Positions 34,800 through 43,084 of a stretch of 61,051 nucleotides of DNA are shown here, one piece after another. Positions within the stretch are counted from its first letter, which is position 1, and the number at the start of each line of letters is the position of its first letter. A model generated the notes under the pieces. The model made no database searches. It was not told the origin of the DNA and worked only from the letters and a program-made list of their open reading frames with translations. Origin of the DNA: CAYOPZ01 sp964406005 (GTDB taxonomy: Bacteria; Bacteroidota; Bacteroidia; Bacteroidales; SM23-62); assembly GCA_964406005.1 (NCBI GenBank), contig CAYOPZ010000019.1, positions 1 through 61,051 on the forward strand, given 5' to 3'. Both the position numbers and the translations under genes were made by a program.

Positions 34800-35998
34800 C
34801 TCATCTGCTCTTTATAAAATGAGATAAGTCTTTTAGTGATGGCGAAGTTATCAAAATTTTCCGTAACGAATTTCCGGGCATTGATTCCCATATCTTTCAT
34901 CTCTGTCAGATGGTCTGAAAGATGCAGGATTGCACGGATAAAATCATCCGGCGTATCGGCGATGAAAAGATGCCTGCCCGCTTCGACGCCCAGTCCCTCC
35001 GCGCCGGCGGAAGTGCTGATCACTATCTTGCCCATGGCCATGGCTTCCAGAATCTTGATGCGGATTCCGGAACCGGAGAGAAGGGGGACGATCAAGACGT
35101 TATGTTCCCGGAAAAAACCGGTGGCATCCTCCAATTCTCCCCTGAGTGAAATATTCGGGGGCACGGTCCTTCGGGCAAAATAGCCGGAGGAATTCCGGCC
35201 CGCCAGCGACAGGGTCAGTTCCGGCCGTTCCCGGAGGACAGCCGGCCAGATTCCCCGGAAAAACCAGTCAAGGCCTGCCTGGTTCGGGCTCCAGTCAAGC
35301 GCACCGATAAAAAACAATTTAATCCGGTCAAGCTGATCGTTCACAGGGTATGATGAAACATCCAGTCCGGCCGGACATACCAGCACGGGCATCTCTGCGG
35401 ATATGGCATTAAAATCCGGTTCATCAGCCCTGGAAATCGGAACGAGCAAATCAAGCTGTGTCAGCGTTATTGTTTCCAGCCTGCGGATGCGTTTTGCCAT
35501 GTTCTTCAGGTAGATCCTTCTGACCGGGCCTGTTTCCCTGCCGGCGGTCTGCTCCCAGATCCGGTGTTCAAGGTTATGTGCCCGCAGCGAGATTTTTGCA
35601 GATGACCGTCTGCGGATAAAAGGTATGTACCAGGCAAGATAGGGGCCTTCCAACTGCACGATATCATATTGCATATCCATGAGGCATTCTTCCATCTTCA
35701 GCCTGAAATTTCTTGAAATAAAGCGTTTTGCGATATAGGGATAGGAGGAAAACAGGAAATTGAACAGCAGGTGCACAGGCCGGATTGCCGTGTTAACATC
35801 TACGGCAGCCAGGTTGATTCGTTCCCGGATTCCGGAGGGGATGCCCTGCATCGGGGAATGATGTTTCGGGGTATTCATTGCCAGGAATGTGACCCGGCAT
35901 CCGGAATCCGCAAGACCCAGGGCAAGGTTAAGCGTTGCTATGGCGCCTCCGTCTTTTGCCGGCCAGGGTACTTTCGTACACAGAATAAGGATATTCAT
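34784..35998 (-). CDS. family 4 glycosyltransferase
   Basis: 404 residues with a GT-B layout: N-terminal Rossmann half starting ILILCTKVPWPAKDGGAIATLNLALGLA (first part only cited), and a C-terminal half with FIGALDWSPNQAG and the donor-site motif GSGIRIKILEAMAMGKIVI followed by STSAGAEGL. It transfers an activated sugar in surface glycan synthesis; specificity unknown. It overlaps the LptF/G permease gene by 4 nt upstream and the GT2 gene downstream, so these three are one transcript and probably concern the outer envelope. Confidence 0.87.
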   Translation of the reverse strand: MNILILCTKVPWPAKDGGAIATLNLALGLADSGCRVTFLAMNTPKHHSPMQGIPSGIRERINLAAVDVNTAIRPVHLLFNFLFSSYPYIAKRFISRNFRLKMEECLMDMQYDIVQLEGPYLAWYIPFIRRRSSAKISLRAHNLEHRIWEQTAGRETGPVRRIYLKNMAKRIRRLETITLTQLDLLVPISRADEPDFNAISAEMPVLVCPAGLDVSSYPVNDQLDRIKLFFIGALDWSPNQAGLDWFFRGIWPAVLRERPELTLSLAGRNSSGYFARRTVPPNISLRGELEDATGFFREHNVLIVPLLSGSGIRIKILEAMAMGKIVISTSAGAEGLGVEAGRHLFIADTPDDFIRAILHLSDHLTEMKDMGINARKFVTENFDNFAITKRLISFYKEQMRCSGK

Positions 35999-37485
35999 GA
36001 AATCAATCCGAACTTTTTGCGCCAGTAACGTATCCTCCTGGTGATTTTTCCGAAAATGGTATGATAGGTCTCCATATTCAGCAAGGCTGAGTCGGTCATG
36101 GATTTATACGTGAGCCAGATGCCAATGGGCAATAGTATGGCTGACGAGAGCCACATTCCTTCAAAGGGGGTCAGGGCACTGTCCCTGGCAAACTGTTCGC
36201 CGGACATGGAAATCACATACCACAGAAGGAAAAACAATACGGAAATGATGGTTGGCATTCCAAGTCCCCCTTTCCTGATAATGGCACCGAGAGGTGCCCC
36301 TATGAAGAAGAAAATGAGGCAGGCCAGGGAAAGTGTGAACTTTCGCTGGATCTCGATCTGGTATCTCCGGAGCCGTGCCACGATTTCCTCGGATCTCGAA
36401 TTTGTATTGGAGATATTGTTGAGTGCAGCCCTGGCCTGCGACGCTGCCTGTATAACCACGCTTTCCTTGCGGTTGTTCTCCATTCCGGAAATCACGCTGT
36501 CGAGGTTTATTCTGTAAGTTATGAATTCCTTCTCCAGGGTATCGGTATTTAACCGGGGACCTAATCTCCGGGGGTTGAAGTAGGTTTCCGCGGAAAGCCT
36601 GTTGTTCAGGGACGAATGCATCTCATTTATTTCCCTTTCCAGGGAATCCTCGTATTGGCGAAGGGTGGCAAGGCTCATCATGGAATATTGGTTTTTAAAT
36701 AAGGATTCGTCCGTACGGTCCAGTCCGAATCCGGTCAGTTCAATGAGTATGGTCTGTTCCTGGAAGGAATCCCTTCTGTCCGGGTATGTGAAACCCGGCT
36801 TGTTTTTGTTCTCCGTATTCATCTCTTCATAGGAACGGCCGCTGTATAGGGTGAAGACCAGAAGCTGGTTATCTTCGGATACTTTCATATATCCTGAATC
36901 CGCCAGGGTAACGAGCGTATTGCCCCGTTTTGCCGTATGGTCATATATCCGTATCCCGTACAGCATGTTGTTTTCGGGATTCTTCCTGCCTATGCGCATG
37001 CTGTATCCTTCTATGCCGTTGTAGAAAATGCCCTCCACGATCTGGAATTCGGGCCTTGTCCGCTGAATGTCATAGAGAAGGGATCTCATTTTCAGATTGG
37101 CCACAGGCAGGACGTAATTGGAGTACAGGAATGCGCCTATGCCCAGGAAGACCGTAAGGACAATGAGCGGCATCATGATCTTTAGAAGCGAGATACCGGA
37201 TGATTTCATGGCCGTCAGCTCGTAAAACTCGCCCAGGCTGCCGAAAGTCATCAAAGCAGCCATCAGGAGGGCAAGCGGCAGTGCCATGGGGATCATGGTT
37301 ACCGTGGTGTAGAGCATGAATTCCGAGACTACGGGGAATTCCAGCCCCTTGCCGATCAGGTCATTGATGTACTTAAAAAGGAATTGCATGACCATGATAA
37401 AGATCACGATGAAAAAGGTCAGCACGAACGGGCCGATAAAAGACTTTAACAGCAGTTTATGCAGTCGTTTTAATCCGAATCTCAT
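35995..37485 (-). CDS. LptF/LptG family lipopolysaccharide export permease
   Basis: 496 residues, longer than the ~360 of E. coli LptF/G, as in other Bacteroidota. Three N-terminal membrane helices (SFIGPFVLTFFIVIFIMVMQ, then MIPMALPLALLMAALMTFG), a periplasmic jellyroll region with an inserted coiled coil (~290-370), and three C-terminal helices (LACLIFFFIGAPLGAIIRKG is diagnostic). It pulls lipopolysaccharide out of the inner membrane together with LptB ATPase and a second permease, both encoded elsewhere. It follows the START gene by 1 nt. Confidence 0.9.
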   Translation of the reverse strand: MRFGLKRLHKLLLKSFIGPFVLTFFIVIFIMVMQFLFKYINDLIGKGLEFPVVSEFMLYTTVTMIPMALPLALLMAALMTFGSLGEFYELTAMKSSGISLLKIMMPLIVLTVFLGIGAFLYSNYVLPVANLKMRSLLYDIQRTRPEFQIVEGIFYNGIEGYSMRIGRKNPENNMLYGIRIYDHTAKRGNTLVTLADSGYMKVSEDNQLLVFTLYSGRSYEEMNTENKNKPGFTYPDRRDSFQEQTILIELTGFGLDRTDESLFKNQYSMMSLATLRQYEDSLEREINEMHSSLNNRLSAETYFNPRRLGPRLNTDTLEKEFITYRINLDSVISGMENNRKESVVIQAASQARAALNNISNTNSRSEEIVARLRRYQIEIQRKFTLSLACLIFFFIGAPLGAIIRKGGLGMPTIISVLFFLLWYVISMSGEQFARDSALTPFEGMWLSSAILLPIGIWLTYKSMTDSALLNMETYHTIFGKITRRIRYWRKKFGLIS

Positions 37486-37486
37486 T

Positions 37487-37864
37487 TTAAAGTCCTATGA
37501 CATGTTTCAGTTCGGCGATTTGCGTATCCCACAGATCAATGGCATCGTTTTTTTCATCTTCTTCGGCAAAATCTGTGATCAGAAGGGATACGTCACCCGT
37601 GAGTTCATCCCTGATGATCCTGAATTCGAAATAGGCTTGCTCGTCCTGGTCATCCAGCCAGCGAAACCGGATACACATGTTGTTCTTTTGTTGAACCACT
37701 TCTGCCTTGTGCTCGGTTTTTCCCCAGAAGAAGGTATAGACACCGCTTTTGAGGTTTACGTTATCGGCAAACCATTCGGAGAGGCCGGAAGGTGTGCTTA
37801 AACGGTTAAACAGAACTTGCGGGGAGGAGTTTATCGGATATTCCAGTTCATATTTCGTTTTCAT
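37487..37864 (-). CDS. START-like (AHSA1-type) domain protein
   Basis: 125 residues from MKTKYELEY; the longer reading from 37906 adds an unrelated N-terminus. Typical Bacteroidota START-like pattern: EYPINSSPQVLFNRLSTPSGLSEWFADNV (fragment of it), GVYTFFWG, RFRWLD and a C-terminal helix DLWDTQIAELKHVIG. This fold forms a pocket for a hydrophobic ligand; the ligand here is unknown. It leads the LptF/G and glycosyltransferase run, with the permease stop-start gap of one base. Confidence 0.85.
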   Translation of the reverse strand: MKTKYELEYPINSSPQVLFNRLSTPSGLSEWFADNVNLKSGVYTFFWGKTEHKAEVVQQKNNMCIRFRWLDDQDEQAYFEFRIIRDELTGDVSLLITDFAEEDEKNDAIDLWDTQIAELKHVIGL

Positions 37865-38001
37865 CAAGTTTGGCCATAATTGTTGCTCTTTTATGCAATA
37901 TAGCAAAATTTCCAGGAAATCCGGAATCGTGCATAACCCTGCGGTCCGGGCGGCTTACGCAAAGGTGGATAACTTTGGATACACTTGTTTTTCATTTTTT
38001 C

Positions 38002-38009
38002 TATATTTG
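38002..38009 (+). promoter_or_regulatory. -7 promoter element of the OmpA/SPOR gene
   Basis: TATATTTG fits TAnnTTTG, 24 nt before the start codon. A TTTG at 37974-37977 is 24 nt upstream, longer than the usual 19-21. Confidence 0.5.
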
Positions 38010-38033
38010 GAATAAGTCAGTCATAATTTCCGT

Positions 38034-40391
38034 ATGCGACAGGTGGCATGCATAATTTTTTGCCTGGTGTGCTGTTTGCCCCGGGCATATCCCCAGGATA
38101 AAAGGGAATTCAAGAGGACCTTTCTCGACGCGGAGTATTTTATGACGATGGAGGATTACGGTGAAGCGCTTCACCTTTATAATGAGTTGCTGAAACTTGA
38201 CCCGGAGAATGCCAACCTTCATTTCCTGGCCGGAGCCTGTTACCTGAGCATTTTCGGGGAAAAACACAAGGCCATTCCACATCTGGAACAGGCCGTGCTT
38301 TCCATGTCAACAGGGTACAGGGAAGGATCGTACAAGGAAAGGGATGCACCACGCGAGGCCCTGTTTGCACTTGCACGGGCATATCATATTAACAACCAGT
38401 TTGACAAGGCTATAGAGAATTACGAGGTGTACAGGAATGTCATGTTTAAACGGCATTTTGCAGACATCGAATTTGTAAACAGTCAGATAAAATCCTGCGA
38501 ACTGGCCAAAAGCATGATCGCGAAACCTAAGGACGTAAAATTCATGAGGATGGGAGGACTGCTCAATCCGTTTGTTTCGGGTTATAACCCGGTCGTTTCG
38601 GAAAATGATTCTTCCATAATCTATATGACGGACAAACCTTTTTACCGGGCCATTATGAGTACCAGCCTCGGGGCCGGGGGGTGGAGCGAGCCGGAGGTGA
38701 TCAACGAAGAGCTCGGGTCTGACGGGGACACTTATCCCACAAGCCTTTCATCTGACGGCCGGGAGCTGTATCTGGTAAAGAAGGATTACATGAACTCGGA
38801 TGTATACGTGAGCCACCGCGAGAACGGGAAATGGTCCGTAATGGAGAAGCTGAACCAGAACATCAATACAAAGTATTATGAATCACATGCCAGCATATCG
38901 GTAGACGGAACAAAGCTGTTGTTCACCAGCGACCGGCCGGGCGGACAGGGAGCCCTCGATATCTGGATGTCGGAACGCTCCCGGGACGGGGAATGGGGGC
39001 CGGCCGTAAACATGGGCCCGAAGATCAATTCTTTTTACAACGAGGAAACACCTTTCTTTACCGGAAACGGGTCTGAAATATTTTTCAGTTCCCAGGGGCA
39101 TGCCACAATGGGGGGATTTGACATTTTTTCATGTGAAAAATTGCCTGACGGGTCATGGTCCTTTCCCGAAAATATCGGTTACCCCGTCAATTCCGCGGAT
39201 GACGATCTGTTCTATGTTCCCCGCAGCAACGGCTGGCGCGGCTACTTTTCCACCATTTATGATTCCATCAGCACGGACCGCAATATTTATGCAATCCGGT
39301 TTAATCCGCCGGAAGACGTTCAGATTGCCTTCCGCAGGCAGGAAGTCGGACCGGGAACGGAACCTGAACCTAAACTCACCTCCGTAACCGATTCATCCGC
39401 CGCAGGTCCGGCGCAATCGGCTGCAAATACCTCGGGTCAGGTGGCGGATACCGTAAGCAGGGGGATCGTGCCCGGACCCGTTGAACCCGGCGAATACTTT
39501 ATACTGAACAGCATTATGTTCGCTTTTGACAGTGACAGCCTGAATGAGAATGCCCGGTCCGAGGCAGATCGCGTTTATGAGATACTCCGGAAATATCCGG
39601 AAATCGAGCTCGAACTGACAGGTCATACCGATGCCGTGGGTCCTGACAGGTACAATCTGGAGCTTTCATTCAGGCGTGCCCGGAGCGTGGCCGGATACCT
39701 TGCCGGCCGGGGCATAGCCGCTTCCAGGTTGCACGTGACCGGTGTGGGTGAAAGCAATCCCATTGCCATCAATGTATATGAAGACGGAACGGACAGTCCC
39801 GAAGGCAGGAGGCTCAACAGGCATGTCTCGTTAAAATTTCTGAACCTTCAGGACGAACGTGTAAAAGTAGCCGATATTTTTGTTCCGGATGAGTTGAGGC
39901 CAAGAAGCGAAAAGGGCTTTACAATCCTGCTGGTAGAAAGTGAGACACCTCTGGATACCGTTCCCGAAGAAGTTTCCGGAGAAAAGACCGCGCTGATCAT
40001 CACGGACGAATCCTTTCTCTATACTGCAGGTAATTTTACACAGAAAGATTCTGCTATGAAGTATCTCAACGAGGTGGTCGACAAGGGTTACCCGGATGCC
40101 GGCATGCTTGAAAGAATAGACCTAGAGAGACTGATCGCAGATCTTTCCGGTGGGAACACGACCGTCAGTGCCAGCTATACCATTCAGATCATGGCATTGA
40201 AGAATCCCGTGGAGGTCAGCTATTTCAAGCCTCTTGAGGGGGTCGTCATGTATTCCGGGAATGACGGTCTTCACCGCTACGTATACGGTACCTACCAGGG
40301 AATAGAGGAAGCATTGAAAGTTCTGCCTTCCATCAAGGAAATGGGATATAAGGATGCCTTCATAATGAGCATTCTCCGTTACAGGAAATAA
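38034..40391 (+). CDS. TPR-PD40-OmpA-SPOR envelope protein (PorE-like)
   Basis: 785 residues. Signal peptide (IIFCLVCCLPRAYPQ), TPR-like helices (~20-150), PD40/WD40-like beta-propeller repeats (~190-430: GTKLLFTSDRPGGQGALDIW and GSEIFFSSQGHATMGGFDIF), a low-complexity linker, an OmpA domain (~487-605: LELTGHTDAVGPDRYNLELS and RRLNRHVSLKF), and a C-terminal SPOR-like domain (~713-785: YTIQIMALKNP...). The order TPR-propeller-OmpA is that of PorE, the T9SS component that ties the system to peptidoglycan. The extra SPOR domain and missing lipobox differ from the classic form, so it may be a related anchor rather than PorE. Confidence 0.82.
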   Translation: MRQVACIIFCLVCCLPRAYPQDKREFKRTFLDAEYFMTMEDYGEALHLYNELLKLDPENANLHFLAGACYLSIFGEKHKAIPHLEQAVLSMSTGYREGSYKERDAPREALFALARAYHINNQFDKAIENYEVYRNVMFKRHFADIEFVNSQIKSCELAKSMIAKPKDVKFMRMGGLLNPFVSGYNPVVSENDSSIIYMTDKPFYRAIMSTSLGAGGWSEPEVINEELGSDGDTYPTSLSSDGRELYLVKKDYMNSDVYVSHRENGKWSVMEKLNQNINTKYYESHASISVDGTKLLFTSDRPGGQGALDIWMSERSRDGEWGPAVNMGPKINSFYNEETPFFTGNGSEIFFSSQGHATMGGFDIFSCEKLPDGSWSFPENIGYPVNSADDDLFYVPRSNGWRGYFSTIYDSISTDRNIYAIRFNPPEDVQIAFRRQEVGPGTEPEPKLTSVTDSSAAGPAQSAANTSGQVADTVSRGIVPGPVEPGEYFILNSIMFAFDSDSLNENARSEADRVYEILRKYPEIELELTGHTDAVGPDRYNLELSFRRARSVAGYLAGRGIAASRLHVTGVGESNPIAINVYEDGTDSPEGRRLNRHVSLKFLNLQDERVKVADIFVPDELRPRSEKGFTILLVESETPLDTVPEEVSGEKTALIITDESFLYTAGNFTQKDSAMKYLNEVVDKGYPDAGMLERIDLERLIADLSGGNTTVSASYTIQIMALKNPVEVSYFKPLEGVVMYSGNDGLHRYVYGTYQGIEEALKVLPSIKEMGYKDAFIMSILRYRK

Positions 40392-40416
40392 ATCGCATGA
40401 CAAGGATGATCCCTCC

Positions 40417-41409
40417 CTATTTCCTGCCGAGAATATAGGGGAGGGTATCCGTGAGACTGTTTAAATAGCCAGAAAGCAGGGGTTTTATCCCGCTTTTTTC
40501 GATGTTTCCGCCGGAAATACCCAGTGCGGCAAAGCCTGCCAGACGGATGGACAGAACGCCGGCCGAAGAATCCTCCAGCCCGATGACATTTTTTCTTTTA
40601 TCCGGGGGCATTTCCAGGCCAATCCTTGCGGTTTCGGCGTAAAGCCATGGATGAGGCTTGGGGGCCAGCTCCCCGAGCGTGCCTGTCTGGCCTTTTCTGA
40701 GTGCATGTCCTGCCGTAATGATGGCATCGTAAAAATCCAGGGGATCCCCGAGGCCCATGGTACGGAAAGCCGATATGATTTCCGGCCAGGCCTTTTCACG
40801 GAGTCCCGAGGTTACAAGCCCTATTTTGATCCCTTCGGATTTCAGTGTGAGCAGGAATTGCTTCAATCCGGGACTGGGAACGAAGGCGTCCTGACTGCCT
40901 CTTCCCTCGAGGATTTCCTTCATTTCATGGCGGGTGATTTCGAAATACAGCCTGCGGGCTTCCTCCACGGTTCTGTCCGGGCAATACTTCCGGATACAGT
41001 ATTCGAGGTGCTCGGATACGGAATGGCCTGAAACATGCGGTTCATCCTCCGGTTCAAGCCCGAAACCGGGATCGCCGAGCAATTTTGCCGTAGTTAGCTG
41101 GATGATCCGGATCCAGAATCCTTCACTCCTGATGCTTGTCCCGTCCAGGTCCATCAGTACTGCCTCTGCGGGCGGTTCGAATTCCGCTTCACGAAGTTCG
41201 TACAAAGCAGGGTGCCCGAGCTGTGATTTGACAAAGACCAGGGTCTTATCATCGAAGATGATGAATTCAGCTTTGTTGTCCCTCGGGGCAAGGATGCTTC
41301 TTACACCCTCCCTGCCGCTGAAAAACAATCCGTTTCCCCCGGAGGGGATCTCACTGAACTCTTTTTTTGCAGCCGAAAGGCTAATTCCCAGTCCGGGTAT
41401 ACTGTCCAT
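40417..41409 (-). CDS. HAD-family phosphatase with extra N-terminal domain
   Basis: 330 residues from the ATG at 41409; an in-frame ATG at 41484 would add 25. The C-terminal ~240 residues are a beta-phosphoglucomutase-like HAD hydrolase: VLMDLDGTSI (nucleophile Asp), LVTSG, the Lys in KPHPW and IGLEDSSAG. Helical cap domain between motifs I and II. The first ~80 residues (SGREGVRSILAPRDNKAEFI, VFVKSQLGHPALYEL) are not part of the HAD fold and resemble nothing I know. Likely a sugar- or nucleotide-phosphate phosphatase; the substrate cannot be assigned. Confidence 0.78.
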   Translation of the reverse strand: MDSIPGLGISLSAAKKEFSEIPSGGNGLFFSGREGVRSILAPRDNKAEFIIFDDKTLVFVKSQLGHPALYELREAEFEPPAEAVLMDLDGTSIRSEGFWIRIIQLTTAKLLGDPGFGLEPEDEPHVSGHSVSEHLEYCIRKYCPDRTVEEARRLYFEITRHEMKEILEGRGSQDAFVPSPGLKQFLLTLKSEGIKIGLVTSGLREKAWPEIISAFRTMGLGDPLDFYDAIITAGHALRKGQTGTLGELAPKPHPWLYAETARIGLEMPPDKRKNVIGLEDSSAGVLSIRLAGFAALGISGGNIEKSGIKPLLSGYLNSLTDTLPYILGRK

Positions 41410-41495
41410 GAAAAGGTTTTTTCCTTCACCTAAAAATAAAAAGTATAACGATATGATCTCCCCGTCGGCCTGCCTAATTTTCAACGGGATCTCTT

Positions 41496-41526
41496 TTTGA
41501 GTTTTTTAAAAATCCAGTTATATTTG
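41496..41526 (+). promoter_or_regulatory. promoter of tRNA-Met
   Basis: TTTG at 41496-41499, exactly 19 nt spacer, TATATTTG at 41519-41526. A full match to the Bacteroidota consensus, about 60 nt before the mature tRNA. Confidence 0.75.
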
Positions 41527-41586
41527 CAAGCCGCCCGCGATAAACGCATACAGATGCGTACCAATACACAACACCCGGACGATTCC

Positions 41587-41660
41587 GGCGAGATAGCTCA
41601 GCTGGTCAGAGCGCATGATTCATAATCATGAGGTCCCGGGTTCAAGTCCCGGTCTCGCTA
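41587..41660 (+). tRNA. tRNA-Met (CAT)
   Basis: 74 nt cloverleaf: acceptor GGCGAGA/TCTCGCT (first pair G-T), D-arm GCTC...GAGC, anticodon stem CATGA/TCATG with loop TTCATAA giving anticodon CAT at 41621-41623, T-arm CCGGG/CCCGG with TTCAAGT, discriminator A. Most like elongator tRNA-Met: it lacks the mispaired first acceptor position and GGG/CCC anticodon stem pairs of an initiator. A lysidine-modified tRNA-Ile cannot be wholly excluded. CCA is not encoded. Confidence 0.93.
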
Positions 41661-41666
41661 CAAGGA

Positions 41667-41696
41667 AAAAGCCTGGCACAAAAGTGCCGGGTTTTC
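41667..41696 (+). terminator. terminator of tRNA-Met
   Basis: Stem with GGCAC (41675-41679), loop AAAA, GTGCC (41684-41688), extended by CCT/GGG and an A/T-rich base ending in TTTT. Seven nt after the tRNA. Confidence 0.7.
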
Positions 41697-41747
41697 ATTT
41701 GATATGGCGTCAAAAGCTTGCTTTTGTACAGCTAAAGCTGAGCAACA

Positions 41748-41759
41748 CCGGTCTCGCTA
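41748..41759 (+). repeat. duplicated tRNA-Met 3' end
   Basis: CCGGTCTCGCTA repeats exactly the last 12 nt of the tRNA (41649-41660). The similarity continues past it with small gaps (CAAGGAAAAAGCC versus ACAAAGGAAAGCCC, then TGGCACA versus TGCACA). A copy of a tRNA 3' end at the edge of an AT-rich island is the usual scar of site-specific integration. The distance between copies is 99 bp. Confidence 0.65.
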
Positions 41760-41786
41760 ACAAAGGAAAGCCCTGCACACAGTAAT

Positions 41787-41811
41787 TCAGGCACCTGTAA
41801 CAGGTGCCTGA
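41787..41811. repeat. 25-bp perfect palindrome
   Basis: TCAGGCACCTGT (41787-41798), a single central A, then ACAGGTGCCTGA (41800-41811). It lies 27 nt after the duplicated tRNA end and 100 nt beyond the stop of the AbiEii-like gene; it could terminate that minus-strand transcript (no strong T run) or be a recombination site. I see nothing else in the rest of the 41661-41911 gap. Confidence 0.55.
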
Positions 41812-41911
41812 GTTCGTTATAATGGTGTCGGAGCCTTATTTTGAAGTCTGAAAATGCCTAAATGTAATTATCTCCCGGTAAGAAGTGCACAGGCGAACAT
41901 TCACCAGGAAA

Positions 41912-43084
41912 TTATTCTTTTAAAAAGCGAACTTCCAAATTTACAGGGTCTGGACTCTCCATGTTCAGCTCAAGACAAAGAATACTTCTTGTACTATCTG
42001 TATATTCGGTCTGATGCATTGCAGCATCAGGCATATTATGGAGTTCTTCACTTCCCGCTATGCTTTTAAAACCCGTTCTTACATCCGGGAATTTCCGGCT
42101 GCCTTCAATCCGGATTCTTTTAGTTTCATTGACCGGGATCGAAATCTCATACCTGGGATTTCGATGATTCAGCCTGAGTTTTATAGTATCCATTCCTTCA
42201 GTTACAGGCCTGGCATCAATGACCATACCTTTTTTACAAGCTAATCCGAAAGTCCTGAAGAACAAATTATCAATAACCCAGTTTCTGAATAGCCGGATTT
42301 TTTTTGTTTCTTTCTCATAAATTATAAACCGTTCAACATCCATTGCCTTTTCGTCCCAATTTACATTCTCCGTTGCAGCCATGATTCTTTCCTGTAAATG
42401 AACAGGTCCGAAATATTTTTCTTTCAGTTGCCCGAATTCAAACCTGTTGGAAATATACGCTTCATTTGCTTTAAATAATCCGGACAGGAAAATGATATCA
42501 TAGAAGTCCCTACCCTTGGACCTTTCCAGGATCGAGCACAGTTTTGTTGATAATATAACATCTGCCGGGGTAGCGCTTATCGGTGTGAAAACTTCAAATT
42601 TATTGATCAGTACATGTTCAGGTTCATAATCAAATTCACCATATGTATGTGCCTCTGCATCGATCTTTACCAGGAATTTTTTATTCGGATCATCATGAAG
42701 CCCCATGTTTTTTAATAATCCGGGGAAATTAATAAATCTCGTAAAGGCTGTGCGGTTCGGTTTTTTTTTAGTCCTGTCCTTATCTATTTCAAGATCATAT
42801 CCTTCCTTTTCAAGTTCCTTGCAAATGATAAGGCACATATCTTCATGAGATGGATCAGTGTATTCCCCTTTTATATCAAAATCCAGGTCTTCTGAGAACC
42901 TGTTATTGTTATGAATGATCCTTAAGTTGGTTCCTCCAAGAAAAACTAAATTGCCTGCCCATCGGCTGTTAAAGATAATCTCAAGCATTTTAAACTGCAG
43001 ATATTCTTTAAGTATTGCTTGGTGAAATCCAATCTGGTCAAGTTCAACAGGATATGATTTTTGTATTTCCTTGAATGAGATCAT
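41912..43084 (-). CDS. AbiEii/AbiGii-type nucleotidyltransferase toxin
   Basis: 390 residues. The first ~270 are the DUF1814 nucleotidyltransferase: FLGGTNLRIIH (GGT motif, 50-55), RFSEDLDFD (metal-binding Asp pair, 64-70), KIDAEAH (140-146) and KLCSILERSKGRDFYDIIFL (181-200). Known members are toxins that modify tRNA 3' ends or similar targets with NTP and abort phage infection (type IV toxin-antitoxin). All catalytic positions are present. The last ~115 residues go beyond the usual length and are unlike the family (see findings). Start overlaps the antitoxin stop by ATGA. Lower GC than the neighbours; probably acquired. Confidence 0.85.
   Translation of the reverse strand: MISFKEIQKSYPVELDQIGFHQAILKEYLQFKMLEIIFNSRWAGNLVFLGGTNLRIIHNNNRFSEDLDFDIKGEYTDPSHEDMCLIICKELEKEGYDLEIDKDRTKKKPNRTAFTRFINFPGLLKNMGLHDDPNKKFLVKIDAEAHTYGEFDYEPEHVLINKFEVFTPISATPADVILSTKLCSILERSKGRDFYDIIFLSGLFKANEAYISNRFEFGQLKEKYFGPVHLQERIMAATENVNWDEKAMDVERFIIYEKETKKIRLFRNWVIDNLFFRTFGLACKKGMVIDARPVTEGMDTIKLRLNHRNPRYEISIPVNETKRIRIEGSRKFPDVRTGFKSIAGSEELHNMPDAAMHQTEYTDSTRSILCLELNMESPDPVNLEVRFLKE

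Noticed and set aside
41723..41740. AAAAGCTTGCTTTT and AGCTAAAGCT near the tRNA end copy
   Set aside because: Short AT/GC palindromes of low information, with no gene or symmetry relation I could support.
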